53,052 bases of DNA, taken from contig NZ_RJTM01000034.1 of the NCBI RefSeq assembly GCF_003725735.1, positions 1-53,052 of the forward strand, read 5' to 3'. Each line of letters starts with the position of its first letter. Positions within the stretch are counted from its first letter, which is position 1. Shown here in pieces: positions 33,650-43,372 of this stretch. This DNA is from Sinomicrobium pectinilyticum. GTDB lineage: Bacteria > Bacteroidota > Bacteroidia > Flavobacteriales > Flavobacteriaceae. A model generated the notes under the pieces. That model searched no databases. It saw nothing but the letters and a program-made list of their open reading frames with translations, and was not told the DNA's origin. A program made the translations under genes and the position numbers.

Positions 33650-35653
33650 ATGCAAATTGATATCTTAGGAAAAGTACGCGAAAAAAAATTACCATATAAC
33701 AATACTCTATTACCACTGTATGAGGCTGTTGTAAACTCGATTCATGCGATTGAAGAAAATAGCGCTACAAGTTCCGGGATTATTGAAATTGAAGTAATTC
33801 GATCAAATCAAGTCAATTTGGAATTTGATGGAGGAGAATCATTAGCCCCGGTAACTGATTTCATTATTACTGATAACGGGATTGGTTTTAATGATGATAA
33901 CTATGAATCATTCAATTATGCGCATTCTACTTATAAAATTGATAAAGGGGGAAAAGGAATAGGAAGGATCACTTGGTTAAGGGCTTTTAATAAAGCAGAA
34001 ATTGAAAGCGTTTATAGAAATAATGGTTCAATGATGAAAAGGGTTTTTAATTTTGAACCAACTCGAAAAGGAATTGAAAACCATGAGAATACTACGTTGG
34101 CCACTAATGGTAAAGTTAGCCGCTATACAAAAGTTCATTTAAAGTCATTAAAAGAAGAATATCAAAAATGGTGTAACTCTAAATTGGAGGATATTTCATT
34201 AAAAATAATTGAACATTGCTTCACTTATTTTTTAGATGAAAATTGTCCAAGAATTATCATTAAGGATGAAAAGGAACAATTAGTCGTGAATGATTTGTTT
34301 GGTTTATATACACGACAAGCTGTAGAAAATAAAAAGATAAAAGTCAAGGGGAATGAATTTAGCCTTGATATTGTAAAATTATATAGCCCCAAACCAGATA
34401 ATAAAATTCACTACCGGGCTCATAAAAGAGATGTAGTAAGTGAAAAAATCACAAATCATATTCCTGAACTCCAAAAATTTATCGAAGATGAAAATGGAGA
34501 TAAATTTTCCATAGGAGTTTATGTTTCTGGTGGATATTTAGATACTAAAGTCAATGAAGAGAGAACAGAAATCGGTTTTTCAAAAACTGAAACATTGTTT
34601 CCCGATGATTTAAAACAAGAGGATATCAGTAATGAAATTGTAAATGTAATTAGGGATAAATTCAAAGACTATCTGGCAACGTTATCTGAAACAAGAATTG
34701 ATAGAGTAAAGAAATTTGTTAAAGATCATCCAAGATATAGATATCTTTTAAAATATAAGAAAGAAGCTCTCAAAGGAATTTCTTCAACTATACCAGATTC
34801 AAAGCTTGAGATAGAACTTTTTAAAATACAGAAAAACTTGGAAACGGAAGTTATTTCTGAAGCTTCATCTATTATGACCAGTATTGAAGATCTAGAGCAA
34901 AAAGAAAATTTTAATACAGAACACAGTGAATTATACAATAAGATAATAGAGGTAGGAAATGCGAAACTCTCTGAATATATCCTACATCGAAAGCTCGTTT
35001 TAAAACTGCTTGAGACTCATCTAAAAAAATCCGATCAAGGCAAATATTCTAAAGAAGATTCAGTACACAATTTAATATTTCCATTAAAGAAAACATCAGA
35101 TGATATTGCGCTTGATGAACACAATTTATGGGTAATTGATGAAAGATTGGCTTTTCATGATTATTTGGCCTCCGATAGACCATTTACTAATGTGGAAAGA
35201 ACTGCATCAACTTCATTACAAAGAGCAGATTTATTGATATTTAATAAAGCTCATATTCTAAACGAAGACACTAAACCATATTCATCTATTGTAATTGTTG
35301 AGTTTAAAAGACCAATGAGGGATGATTACACCGAGGAAGAAAACCCTATAAATCAAATTAATAAATACGCCCGGGAAATTATAAATAATGATGTGCTTGA
35401 TAAAGACGGGAGACCTTTTGACATACGGGAAGGGACTCCTTTATACGCCTATATTATTAGTGACTTAACACCGAAATTAAGACAATTCGCACAAGATCAA
35501 AACTACACTTTACTTCCCGACAATAATGGTTATTTCAACTTTAACAGAAACTATAACCTATATGTTGAGATCATTAGCTTTGATAAGCTAATATCGGATT
35601 CTAAAAAGAGGAATAAAATCCTTTTTGAAAAATTAAACCTTCCCACGATTTAA
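33650..35653 (+). CDS. GHKL ATPase fused to PD-(D/E)XK-like nuclease domain
   Basis: A protein of 667 residues from the ATG at 33650; ATG 33596 and GTG 33557 are in-frame alternatives, but the conserved part begins here. Residues 20-110 carry the GHKL (Hsp90/MutL/histidine kinase) ATP site: E25-x3-N29, D75-N-G77-I-G79 and GGKGIGR at 100-106. The middle is charged and partly coiled coil. The C-terminal 150 residues have RADLLIF then IVIVEFKRPMRDDY, the D...E-x-K core of a restriction-like nuclease. Its coding is more AT-rich than the tra genes and it stands between element genes, as cargo would. An ATP-gated nuclease with a defence role is inferred; no kinase phospho-acceptor is seen. Confidence 0.85.
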   Translation: MQIDILGKVREKKLPYNNTLLPLYEAVVNSIHAIEENSATSSGIIEIEVIRSNQVNLEFDGGESLAPVTDFIITDNGIGFNDDNYESFNYAHSTYKIDKGGKGIGRITWLRAFNKAEIESVYRNNGSMMKRVFNFEPTRKGIENHENTTLATNGKVSRYTKVHLKSLKEEYQKWCNSKLEDISLKIIEHCFTYFLDENCPRIIIKDEKEQLVVNDLFGLYTRQAVENKKIKVKGNEFSLDIVKLYSPKPDNKIHYRAHKRDVVSEKITNHIPELQKFIEDENGDKFSIGVYVSGGYLDTKVNEERTEIGFSKTETLFPDDLKQEDISNEIVNVIRDKFKDYLATLSETRIDRVKKFVKDHPRYRYLLKYKKEALKGISSTIPDSKLEIELFKIQKNLETEVISEASSIMTSIEDLEQKENFNTEHSELYNKIIEVGNAKLSEYILHRKLVLKLLETHLKKSDQGKYSKEDSVHNLIFPLKKTSDDIALDEHNLWVIDERLAFHDYLASDRPFTNVERTASTSLQRADLLIFNKAHILNEDTKPYSSIVIVEFKRPMRDDYTEEENPINQINKYAREIINNDVLDKDGRPFDIREGTPLYAYIISDLTPKLRQFAQDQNYTLLPDNNGYFNFNRNYNLYVEIISFDKLISDSKKRNKILFEKLNLPTI

Positions 35654-35706
35654 GATAATTATAATAATTTCTTTTATACTCTTCGAGATTTCAATAAAAA
35701 ACTCCT

Positions 35707-36381
35707 TCATAATTCCATCGTTAAAAATTCAACAATCCCAATTAAAATAGCCAGTGCCAAGGCCCTGATATTTCTGTTATCCAATAAGTACCCGGACTCA
35801 TCCTCATTCGACAGAAATCCCATTTCCACCAATACAGCAGGATAATAATCAGTAGCCTCCCGAAGCACCTGAAAGCTTGCAAACTTCACTCCTCTACTTT
35901 CAAAGTGCAGTTGCTCCTTCAGTTCCTTTTGTATTTGATAACCTAACCAAACGGAATGCTTTGAAAAAACGTTTTTTCTTTTATTGGCATACACTTCAAT
36001 GCCCCGGGCATCAGCATTACCGGAATGATTACAATGCAAGGAGACCAACACGTCCGCTTTTAAAGTTTTGCCCAATTTTGTCCTATTTGATAACGAAATC
36101 AAGGTATCCTGGTATCTTGTCAGGTAAATATCAAGTTGACCATTAAACAAGGTTTTGTTTAACCGGACTATTTCTTTAGCTATATCCAGTACAACATCCT
36201 TTTCCCGGATACCATTTATACCGATAGCACCGGAATCTATTCCACCGTGACCGGGGTCAATGACAATTACCCTTTTATCCGGAAGATTTTGTCCGAAAAA
36301 CACACAACTTTTTAAGAGCAAAAGTCCAAAAATGACGTTTTTGAGCCTCCAGGTCTTCCCAACTTTTAAACTTATCAACAT
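35707..36381 (-). CDS. N-acetylmuramoyl-L-alanine amidase (Amidase_3)
   Basis: A 224-residue exported zinc amidase: signal peptide 11-31, VIVIDPGHGGIDSGAIG with His45, Glu60, SLHCNHS with His116, and a catalytic Glu in LVEMGFLSNEDE. It cleaves peptidoglycan stem peptides. Placed against the tra operon, it probably opens the wall for the mating channel, as lytic enzymes do in other transfer systems, though it is on the opposite strand and may have its own promoter. Confidence 0.88.
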   Translation of the reverse strand: MLISLKVGKTWRLKNVIFGLLLLKSCVFFGQNLPDKRVIVIDPGHGGIDSGAIGINGIREKDVVLDIAKEIVRLNKTLFNGQLDIYLTRYQDTLISLSNRTKLGKTLKADVLVSLHCNHSGNADARGIEVYANKRKNVFSKHSVWLGYQIQKELKEQLHFESRGVKFASFQVLREATDYYPAVLVEMGFLSNEDESGYLLDNRNIRALALAILIGIVEFLTMEL

Positions 36382-36546
36382 AGCACTTTCATTTTTTCAT
36401 ACAATTTGATCTCATTTCACATCATAAAAAAACATTCTCAATCAAAGAATATTTTATTAACAAATACTTGATTTACAGTTATTTAAGTTACAATATACAG
36501 TATTTTTCACATATCAAAACCAAACGAATTTTAAATCTATTTCGAT

Positions 36547-36834
36547 ATGAAAAAATCACTGTACTTAAGTCTGTTTTTGATCCTGGTGTCTAATACCCTG
36601 TTTGCACAGATCGGGGGCATTGAGGATTCGGTAAATGATATTTCCGATACCATCAGGACAATCTTCCCGATTATCCTTGGGGTTATTTTCCTGGTGGGCT
36701 TCCTTTTTAACGCCGGACACTTCTTTGGCGAAAACGCCGACCTGAAAAAAGGCATTACCCGGGTACTCATCTTTGTACTCATTGCCGGGGCTGTAGTGGG
36801 CATCTTTACTTACCTGATAGGAATCGTAGTGTAA
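36547..36834 (+). CDS. traE: conjugal transfer protein TraE (DUF4134)
   Basis: A 95-residue protein with a signal peptide (residues 1-20, FAQ), then two hydrophobic helices, a QIGGIEDSVNDISDTIRTIFPIILG segment and GHFFGENADLKKG. It matches TraE of the Bacteroides-type conjugative transposons, a pilin-like VirB2 analogue of the mating channel. First gene of the tra operon; its stop overlaps the TraF start (TAATG). Confidence 0.9.
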   Translation: MKKSLYLSLFLILVSNTLFAQIGGIEDSVNDISDTIRTIFPIILGVIFLVGFLFNAGHFFGENADLKKGITRVLIFVLIAGAVVGIFTYLIGIVV

Positions 36835-37118
36835 TGAAACAGTTCGAACCCTATAAAAACATCAGGAAACGGGCAATGGTACTTGGCCTGCCCCTACCCT
36901 TCTTTGCCTTGCAAATGATCTCGGTCATCGGTTCATTATTGGTCATCATCTTTTCTTTTAGCCTGGGGGTGATCGTATCCGTACTACTTTGGAATATGAT
37001 GTTGTACACCGCCCTGGGCCGGATAATCAGCCATCCGGAATTGTTGCACCTGAAAAAAGTGTTTCCGCAGACCATCAGTAATAAAAAACTCAGCCATTTG
37101 TCCTATGAAGAAGATTAA
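36834..37118 (+). CDS. traF: conjugal transfer protein TraF (DUF4133)
   Basis: A 94-residue membrane protein with two helices around residues 18-58, similar to TraF/VirB3. It shares one base with traE and overlaps traG by 14 bases, so translation is coupled. It likely anchors the TraG ATPase to the inner membrane, as VirB3 does with VirB4. Confidence 0.9.
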   Translation: MKQFEPYKNIRKRAMVLGLPLPFFALQMISVIGSLLVIIFSFSLGVIVSVLLWNMMLYTALGRIISHPELLHLKKVFPQTISNKKLSHLSYEED

Positions 37119-39510
37119 CCTATCTGCATACCACCCCATACTGGATATCCAGGGCCATACGGTGTTCGCCTCCAATGGCAATGTGGTGCTGTGCTATACG
37201 GTTTCCCTCCCGGAAATCTATTCCCTTTCGGAAAAGGATTTTGAACAGCTCCACGGGGCCTGGTTCCAAGCCTTTAAATCCTTGCCTCCCGGAACGGTCA
37301 TCCATAAACAGGATATATATGAAAAAACAGCATATTCGGCAGCGGAACTGCCCAACCATAGCTTCCTCCAAAAAGCTACCCACGACTATTTTAAGGGAAG
37401 GGAATATATGCAGCACCAGTGTTACCTGTTTTTTGTCCTGCCGATGGACAAGACATTAAATGCCCCTAAATATGTCAACCCTTTCCGGAAAATCGAAAAA
37501 GGCATCCGTAAGAAACTGGATCATCAGGTCAATGAGTTTATCGGGGCGGTCAATGATGCCATCTCGTTTATCAACAACAGTCGTAGAATAAAGCTGGCTC
37601 CTATGCTCCCTGATTTCTTTATTGGTTTCACCGAGGCCTATTTTAACGGTTTTAACGAGGGGTTCGATACCGATATCCAGCTTGCCAAAAAAGGAATTGC
37701 CATTGGTGACCATCATATGGATGTGTTGGCCGTCAATAGCGAACTGTGTTTTGGGGAAGTGCTGCAGAGCAGCAAGATCAACGACAAGTTCACCTCAGAT
37801 GATTTTACCTTCCACCAGGGGTTTATAGATGGCCTGGGGCTGAACCTCAATGAGAACCATATCATCAACCAGATTATTTACCTGGACGACAAACATAAAT
37901 GGCGGAAACTCCTGGACAAGAAGATTGAGGAACTCAGCAAGAGTTCCAACTTCGGGACACAAAACAAGGTGGTCCTAAAGAAAATCCGGCATATCCTTGA
38001 CCAGATCAATGAAGATGATAGTTCCCGTATTATCCGGGGACACCTCAATGTAGTATTCTGGTCACAAGAGGCTTCGGAACTCCCCAGGATAGCCTCGAAG
38101 ATAAAAACGGAATTTAAGGAACTGGACATTGTTCCCTATTATCCCAATGGGGAAGAACGCAAACATTATTTTTTGAATTCCTATCCCTGTTTCGCTTCCA
38201 ACTTTTCCAACCAGGATCTTTATGTGACCGATTTAAAGCACGCGCTCTGCCTGTACATCAACAATACTAATTACCGTTCGGATAACACCGGGGTCATCTT
38301 TAATGATAGGCAGCACAACATCCCCGTACTGAAAGACGTGTGGGACGAAAGGAAAAAACGAATTAAGGCGCGGAACTTTGCCATTTTTGCCCCCACGGGG
38401 GAAGGCAAATCCTTTTTGGCCAACAATATCCTTCGACAATATTTTGAGCAGCAGGTACGCTTGGTCATTATCGACCTCGGAGGTTCCTACTCCAAATTTG
38501 CCAAGCTCTATCCCAATGACCATATCATTTTACGATATGAACAAGGGAAAAATTTGGGCATCAACCCGTTTTACATTTCCAGCGAAGCCGATTTGAGCCC
38601 GGAACGGTTGGAGGATCTATCAGTATTCCTATTAGAATTATTAGCAGAAGGAAATAGCGTTTCCAAGGGCAAGGAAGTCGCGATGAAAAAGGTTTTGTTG
38701 CATTACTACAATCAAATTCGGAAATACCATTCGTTGGCTTCCCTGTACCGGTTTGTGGATAAGAGCAAGGAAAATTTGACCCAAGATCTGGGCATCCGGG
38801 AGGAACATTTCAGTACCTATGATTTTCTGCATATCCTATCGGAATATGTCGATGGCGGTCTGTACAGTTTTTTGTTCAACATTGGCGAAGACCAGACCTA
38901 TAAGATCGAGGACAAACGGATGATCGTCTTTGAACTCGATGAAGTCAAGGACAACAAGGAAATCCTCTCGGTAATGCTCAAGCTCATCAAGTCCGCTATC
39001 CAGCGTACCATTTGGCGGAACCGTTCCGAAAAAGGGATTATCCTGTTTGACGAGTTTGCCAAGCAATTGAAATTTGGCAATGTGCTGGAAAGCGTGGAAT
39101 TCTATTACCAGGCCATCCGGAAGCAGAACGGGGCCATCGGGATTATCCTGCAATCCATCAACCAGCTTCCGCAGAATAGTACCTCGGCCAGTATTTTGGA
39201 AAACACCCAGATCATCTATAGTCTTCGGAACGAAAAAGGCTATGACGAACTACAAAAACGGCTGAACCTGTCCTCCCACGATCTGAACCAGTTACGCTCT
39301 ATCCGTAACAATCTAACGGGAGATAGAAAATACACCGAGATGTTTATCAAGATCGGAAAGGAAAGCAACATCTTCCGACTCGAAGTTCCAAAAGAAGTGT
39401 ATGCCGCCTACTTGACCGATGGCAGTGAGAATGAGATCATAATGGCCCTCTATGAAAAACATAGGGACATGGAAACCGCTATCAAAGAATTTTTAACCTC
39501 TAAAACATAA
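37105..39510 (+). CDS. traG: conjugation ATPase TraG (VirB4 family)
   Basis: An 801-residue VirB4-type ATPase of the Bacteroidetes TraG family. The N-terminal 350 residues are the family-specific CagE/TrbE-like domain; Walker A is APTGEGKS near residue 428, Walker B IILFDEF near 645-652, followed by QNGAIGIILQSINQLPQNS. It powers pilus/channel assembly. Note that in this nomenclature TraG is the VirB4 protein, not the coupling protein. It overlaps traF by 14 bases. Confidence 0.93.
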   Translation: MKKINLSAYHPILDIQGHTVFASNGNVVLCYTVSLPEIYSLSEKDFEQLHGAWFQAFKSLPPGTVIHKQDIYEKTAYSAAELPNHSFLQKATHDYFKGREYMQHQCYLFFVLPMDKTLNAPKYVNPFRKIEKGIRKKLDHQVNEFIGAVNDAISFINNSRRIKLAPMLPDFFIGFTEAYFNGFNEGFDTDIQLAKKGIAIGDHHMDVLAVNSELCFGEVLQSSKINDKFTSDDFTFHQGFIDGLGLNLNENHIINQIIYLDDKHKWRKLLDKKIEELSKSSNFGTQNKVVLKKIRHILDQINEDDSSRIIRGHLNVVFWSQEASELPRIASKIKTEFKELDIVPYYPNGEERKHYFLNSYPCFASNFSNQDLYVTDLKHALCLYINNTNYRSDNTGVIFNDRQHNIPVLKDVWDERKKRIKARNFAIFAPTGEGKSFLANNILRQYFEQQVRLVIIDLGGSYSKFAKLYPNDHIILRYEQGKNLGINPFYISSEADLSPERLEDLSVFLLELLAEGNSVSKGKEVAMKKVLLHYYNQIRKYHSLASLYRFVDKSKENLTQDLGIREEHFSTYDFLHILSEYVDGGLYSFLFNIGEDQTYKIEDKRMIVFELDEVKDNKEILSVMLKLIKSAIQRTIWRNRSEKGIILFDEFAKQLKFGNVLESVEFYYQAIRKQNGAIGIILQSINQLPQNSTSASILENTQIIYSLRNEKGYDELQKRLNLSSHDLNQLRSIRNNLTGDRKYTEMFIKIGKESNIFRLEVPKEVYAAYLTDGSENEIIMALYEKHRDMETAIKEFLTSKT

Positions 39511-39514
39511 AAAT

Positions 39515-40102
39515 ATGAAAAATACAATCAAACCCAAAACACTTGTATTGGCACTGGCTTTTGCCTTTTTATCATCTGGCCACATTGTGGCCCAGGGGAT
39601 GCCGGTCTATGACAATACCAATTTTATCAGCCTGGCCAAATCCCTGATTGAATCCGCCAAGCAAACATCAAACCTGTTAAAGACCGTGGATTTCCTTAAA
39701 AAACAAAAAGAACGTATCGAGCAGGTGAGCAATGTCATCCAACAGCTAGATGCCGTGGGACAGTTGATACAGAACAACCAACGGCTATTCAATATGGTCC
39801 AAGGAGATTTACAGGACATCCTGAACTCCCCGTATATCAAGCCCGAGGAAATCAACCGGGTGACCAAATCCTTTAACGAGATTGTCGAACGCTCGATGGA
39901 AAGTGTGGATTATGTCAACAAGATCCTCACCAGTGACTACCTGAAAATGAGCGATGCCGAAAGGGCAACGGTATTGAAGGACTATGAGACCCAATCCAAT
40001 GAAATGGTGGCCGAAGTGGAGTCCAAGACCCGGCGGTACAAAGAGATCATTTCGTTCCGGAAAATGCAGGACAGGATCAATAACCGTGAAACAGGGTTCT
40101 GA
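39515..40102 (+). CDS. traI: conjugal transfer protein TraI (DUF4141)
   Basis: A 195-residue periplasmic protein with a signal peptide (residues 1-27, HIVAQ) and a long helical body (SLIESAKQTSNLLKTVDFLKKQKERIEQVSNVIQQL) typical of DUF4141. Its position between traG and traJ is that of a VirB5-like component. Its stop overlaps the TraJ start (TGATG). TraI in this nomenclature is not a relaxase. Confidence 0.85.
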   Translation: MKNTIKPKTLVLALAFAFLSSGHIVAQGMPVYDNTNFISLAKSLIESAKQTSNLLKTVDFLKKQKERIEQVSNVIQQLDAVGQLIQNNQRLFNMVQGDLQDILNSPYIKPEEINRVTKSFNEIVERSMESVDYVNKILTSDYLKMSDAERATVLKDYETQSNEMVAEVESKTRRYKEIISFRKMQDRINNRETGF

Positions 40103-40926
40103 TGAGTATAGGATTGGAATATGTGGACACGGTCTTCCAGACCATCAAGAACAGTGACTTTTCCCAGTATACCATTACCGGGATGAAGGCTCTGGCCGTG
40201 CTATTTTTCCTCATTAACATCCTAAAAAAATACAATGAAGGTATTGCCACTACCGATGGGCATACCTGGGGATTGAACCCTACGGAACTCTTTAAGAATT
40301 TTGCCATAGTCCTTCTGGTCATCTTTTCTACTCAGGTATTGGGCGTTTTTGACAGCATTTTGGTCGCTATCGAGGCCCAATACCGGGACACGGCCCCGGC
40401 ACTCCTCCCGTTGCAGTTACAGGATGTTGACCTGGAACAGGATGTGGGTGCCCTGGAGGCCGCCAAAAAAGCAATGGCGATATTATATGAAGCTTTGGTC
40501 ACCCCATTGTACGGATTAAAAATGCTGGCCTTTATGGTCGGGGTCATTTTATGGCTCCTCGATCTGTTTATTTACCCGCTCTTTTTGGCGGAACGCTTTT
40601 TCCTGTTGGGGATCATGCAGGCCTTTTTTCCGTTGGTCATCAGCCTGGCCGTTTTTGAAAAGTTTCGGGAACTGGCCTATAACTTCTTCAAACTGTACGC
40701 AGGGGTATATATGCTCGTTCCGGCTTTTTTCCTGGTCAATGTCTTTATCAATAACCTTTACACGGAAATCAACACCAACTTTTGGGGCGACCTGCTCGGC
40801 ACCGATTGGGGGAATGAATTCTTTGCGCCATTGGTCGAATGTGCCTCCATTGGATTTATTGTCCTGTTAAAGTTCAAGCTCTATCGCAGGGCGACCTCCT
40901 TCGTGTTCAAACTGTTTGCCACATAA
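40102..40926 (+). CDS. traJ: conjugal transfer protein TraJ (VirB6-like)
   Basis: A 274-residue polytopic membrane protein with about six predicted helices, the longest hydrophobic stretches near residues 28-45, 70-90, 140-200 and 210-235, similar to TraJ of conjugative transposons and functionally to VirB6. It forms the inner-membrane part of the channel. Confidence 0.9.
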   Translation: MSIGLEYVDTVFQTIKNSDFSQYTITGMKALAVLFFLINILKKYNEGIATTDGHTWGLNPTELFKNFAIVLLVIFSTQVLGVFDSILVAIEAQYRDTAPALLPLQLQDVDLEQDVGALEAAKKAMAILYEALVTPLYGLKMLAFMVGVILWLLDLFIYPLFLAERFFLLGIMQAFFPLVISLAVFEKFRELAYNFFKLYAGVYMLVPAFFLVNVFINNLYTEINTNFWGDLLGTDWGNEFFAPLVECASIGFIVLLKFKLYRRATSFVFKLFAT

Positions 40927-40946
40927 AATAGATTTAATACCAAAGA

Positions 40947-41579
40947 ATGATGAAAAAAATGAAGATACCCTATAAGAATATTTACGATGTGCTGAGGACA
41001 AACCGCTTTATAGTTCTTTCCGTGGTCATTGGCGCGGTATTGACCTGTACCGTTTCGGTGTTTATGGTCGTCAGACTACACCGGGAATCTCAAAACAATG
41101 CCTTTGTGGTCAATGGCGACGGCAGTGTTATTCCGCTCCTACTGGTCTCCCAAAGGGAGAACATACAGGTTGAAGCCCTGGCACACCTGAAATTGTTCCA
41201 CCGGTACTTCTATAACATCAATGCCAACAATTACAAAAGTAACCTGGAGAAAGCTTTGTGGCTGGGGAACAGTTCCGTGGCCGACCTCTACCGACAAAAA
41301 CAGGCGGAAGGTGTCTATAACCGCCTGTTACAATATTCCCTGGTACAGGAGGTGCTACAGATCGATTCCAGGGTGGATCTGGAAAAGGAGCCCTATCCCT
41401 TTAGCACCACCGTCATTTTTAAGATCAACCGCGGTTCGGTCACCGATACTTACCAACTGAAGACCTCCGGGAACCTGATCCATGTGGACCGGAACTTTCC
41501 GCACAATACCCACGGCTTTTTGGTTACCGGCTTTTATGAAAACACGCTTAGAAAAATTGAGAACTATGAAAGCCCCTAA
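40947..41579 (+). CDS. traK: conjugal transfer protein TraK (VirB8-like)
   Basis: A 210-residue protein with a short cytoplasmic N-terminus, a single membrane helix at about 23-43 and a periplasmic NTF2-like domain (VEALAHLKLFHRYFYN, STTVIFKINRGSVTDTYQLKTSG). It matches TraK of the Bacteroidetes system and VirB8. Start alternatives are Met1 and Met2. Confidence 0.9.
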   Translation: MMKKMKIPYKNIYDVLRTNRFIVLSVVIGAVLTCTVSVFMVVRLHRESQNNAFVVNGDGSVIPLLLVSQRENIQVEALAHLKLFHRYFYNINANNYKSNLEKALWLGNSSVADLYRQKQAEGVYNRLLQYSLVQEVLQIDSRVDLEKEPYPFSTTVIFKINRGSVTDTYQLKTSGNLIHVDRNFPHNTHGFLVTGFYENTLRKIENYESP

Positions 41580-41601
41580 TGGCAATGAAAAAACTATACC
41601 C

Positions 41602-42540
41602 ATGAAAATAGAGAAAAATAAAATCGTCTTTGCCCTGGTCATCCTCTGTATCGTCCTGTTTATCGGGGCTTATGCCTTCGTTGCTCTGGGTGAAGATGAA
41701 GAACCCACCCTAAAGAACAACCAGACACCCGTTCCCCAATTGGAGGAAAGTGGACAAAAAGTATATAAAACCAAAATGGAAGCCCTGGAGGATTTAAAGG
41801 AAGAACGCCAGATCAATGCCCCCAGTGTTTATGATGAACGTTTACTGGATTCTACCGGAACCTATGATCCCGACCTGTTGGATAAGAAAAAAATGCAAAT
41901 CATTGATAGCATCTATTCCCAGGGACGTATCAATTATACCGAAAAGTCGTATCGGCAAACTGAAAGTACGGTTACCCCATCCCCCAAACCCATAGAAAAA
42001 GACACGGTTTCCAGAGAAGAAGAAAAAGAAATTGCCATCGCCGCTAAGGAACTGGGGCTGGAACACCAGTTATTTTTTGCTTCAAATCCGAAGGACAATC
42101 CCAAGGTAAACCTCCGGAATACCGATGCCCGGATCTATGTCAGGGTAGACGGTACCCAGACCATCAGGGAAAACTATCGCTTACGGATGCGTTTGGTAAA
42201 AGCGGCAACCATATGTGGCCGGCATTTTCCAAGGAACACGCCTATATACGGCTTTGTCAGCTTTAAGCCCAACCGGACGATGCTCAGCATTGAGCACATT
42301 GATCACAACCCAATAACCCTTTGGGCTTATGACCTGGAAGACGGTAGCCAGGGCATCTATATTGAGAACAGTTTCCAGGCGGATGTCAGGCAACAGGTAA
42401 TCGGCGATGTCGTGGACGATATCAATGTGGCCGGGGTGCCACAGGTCAGCGGCATCAAGCAGCTTTTCCGAAGGGACAACCGTAAGGTAAAAGTGACCGT
42501 GATGGATGATTATCAATTAATACTAAAACCTAAGCAATGA
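41602..42540 (+). CDS. traM: conjugal transfer protein TraM
   Basis: A 312-residue protein from the ATG at 41602, chosen because it places the membrane helix at residues 7-27 (IVFALVILCIVLFIGAYAFVAL). ATG 41566 would overlap traK. The body is disordered and acidic to about 140, then a periplasmic TraM domain with YRLRMRLVKAATICGRHFPRNTPIYGFVSF and a C-terminal IKQLFRRDNRKVKVTVMDDYQL. No TraL gene lies between traK and traM, unlike in CTnDOT. The stop overlaps the TraN start by four bases. Confidence 0.9.
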   Translation: MKIEKNKIVFALVILCIVLFIGAYAFVALGEDEEPTLKNNQTPVPQLEESGQKVYKTKMEALEDLKEERQINAPSVYDERLLDSTGTYDPDLLDKKKMQIIDSIYSQGRINYTEKSYRQTESTVTPSPKPIEKDTVSREEEKEIAIAAKELGLEHQLFFASNPKDNPKVNLRNTDARIYVRVDGTQTIRENYRLRMRLVKAATICGRHFPRNTPIYGFVSFKPNRTMLSIEHIDHNPITLWAYDLEDGSQGIYIENSFQADVRQQVIGDVVDDINVAGVPQVSGIKQLFRRDNRKVKVTVMDDYQLILKPKQ

Positions 42541-43334
42541 GATTTACAATTCTATTCATAAGCATACTCCTTTGTGGTTCGTTACAAGCACAGCAGGCCA
42601 TAGACACTCTTTACGCAAACGAGAAGAAAAACGTTGCCCTGTTTTTTCCCAGTGCCATACAACAGGGAATTACGGGAGCTTCCCATTTCGTGTTTACCTA
42701 TAACCGGGAAAAGGAGCAATATTTCGGGTTGTTACAGGCACAGCCCGGAGAAGAAAGTAACCTTTTGGTAGTGACCGATGATGGCCAGGTATATTCCTAT
42801 ATCCTAAAATACGCCAGGGTACTTCCAAAACTTAATTATTTTGTTCCGGAAGAGGAAAGCATCGGCAATGAAATGCCGGTAAATGTAGTGTCGGAACCAA
42901 CGAAAATAATACTGGATAGTATAGCCAAACGAACAGCCTATCTTAAACGTTTGAGCGAACACCTGTTGGGGTTCCGTGGCAAAAAATTGGCGACCAAGCG
43001 TAAGAAAGGCATAAAGCTACAATTGCAAAAAATGGCCTACAACGGTTCGGAAACCTATTTGGTAATGGAGATTACCAACCAATCCGGAATAGCCTTTGAA
43101 ATTGACTTCCTGGATGTTTACAGGGTTAGTGGCAATAAGAAACGGAAGGCTTCCTATCAGAAACTATTGATAGAACCTCTCTATAAATATAAAATGCCTA
43201 CCAAAGTGTGGAATAGTCAATCGTACCGGTTTGTGTATGTACTGCCCAAATTTGTGTTAGGGGATAAAGAGAAACTTCAATTGGAGTTGAGTGAGTTGAA
43301 AGGAAGCCGGAAGGTTTTGGCACATTATCGTTAG
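42537..43334 (+). CDS. traN: conjugal transfer protein TraN (VirB9-like)
   Basis: A 265-residue periplasmic protein with a signal peptide (1-18, LQAQ). Residues 20-110 and 150-265 are beta-rich, with YLVMEITNQSGIAFEIDFLDVYRVSGNKKRKASYQ. It matches TraN of conjugative transposons and occupies the VirB9-type slot. It is the last tra gene here; traO, traP and traQ, usually next, are absent from the window. Confidence 0.9.
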   Translation: MRFTILFISILLCGSLQAQQAIDTLYANEKKNVALFFPSAIQQGITGASHFVFTYNREKEQYFGLLQAQPGEESNLLVVTDDGQVYSYILKYARVLPKLNYFVPEEESIGNEMPVNVVSEPTKIILDSIAKRTAYLKRLSEHLLGFRGKKLATKRKKGIKLQLQKMAYNGSETYLVMEITNQSGIAFEIDFLDVYRVSGNKKRKASYQKLLIEPLYKYKMPTKVWNSQSYRFVYVLPKFVLGDKEKLQLELSELKGSRKVLAHYR

Positions 43335-43372
43335 CCTTTTACTTATTTTAAAATTAAAACACTGATAAACTG

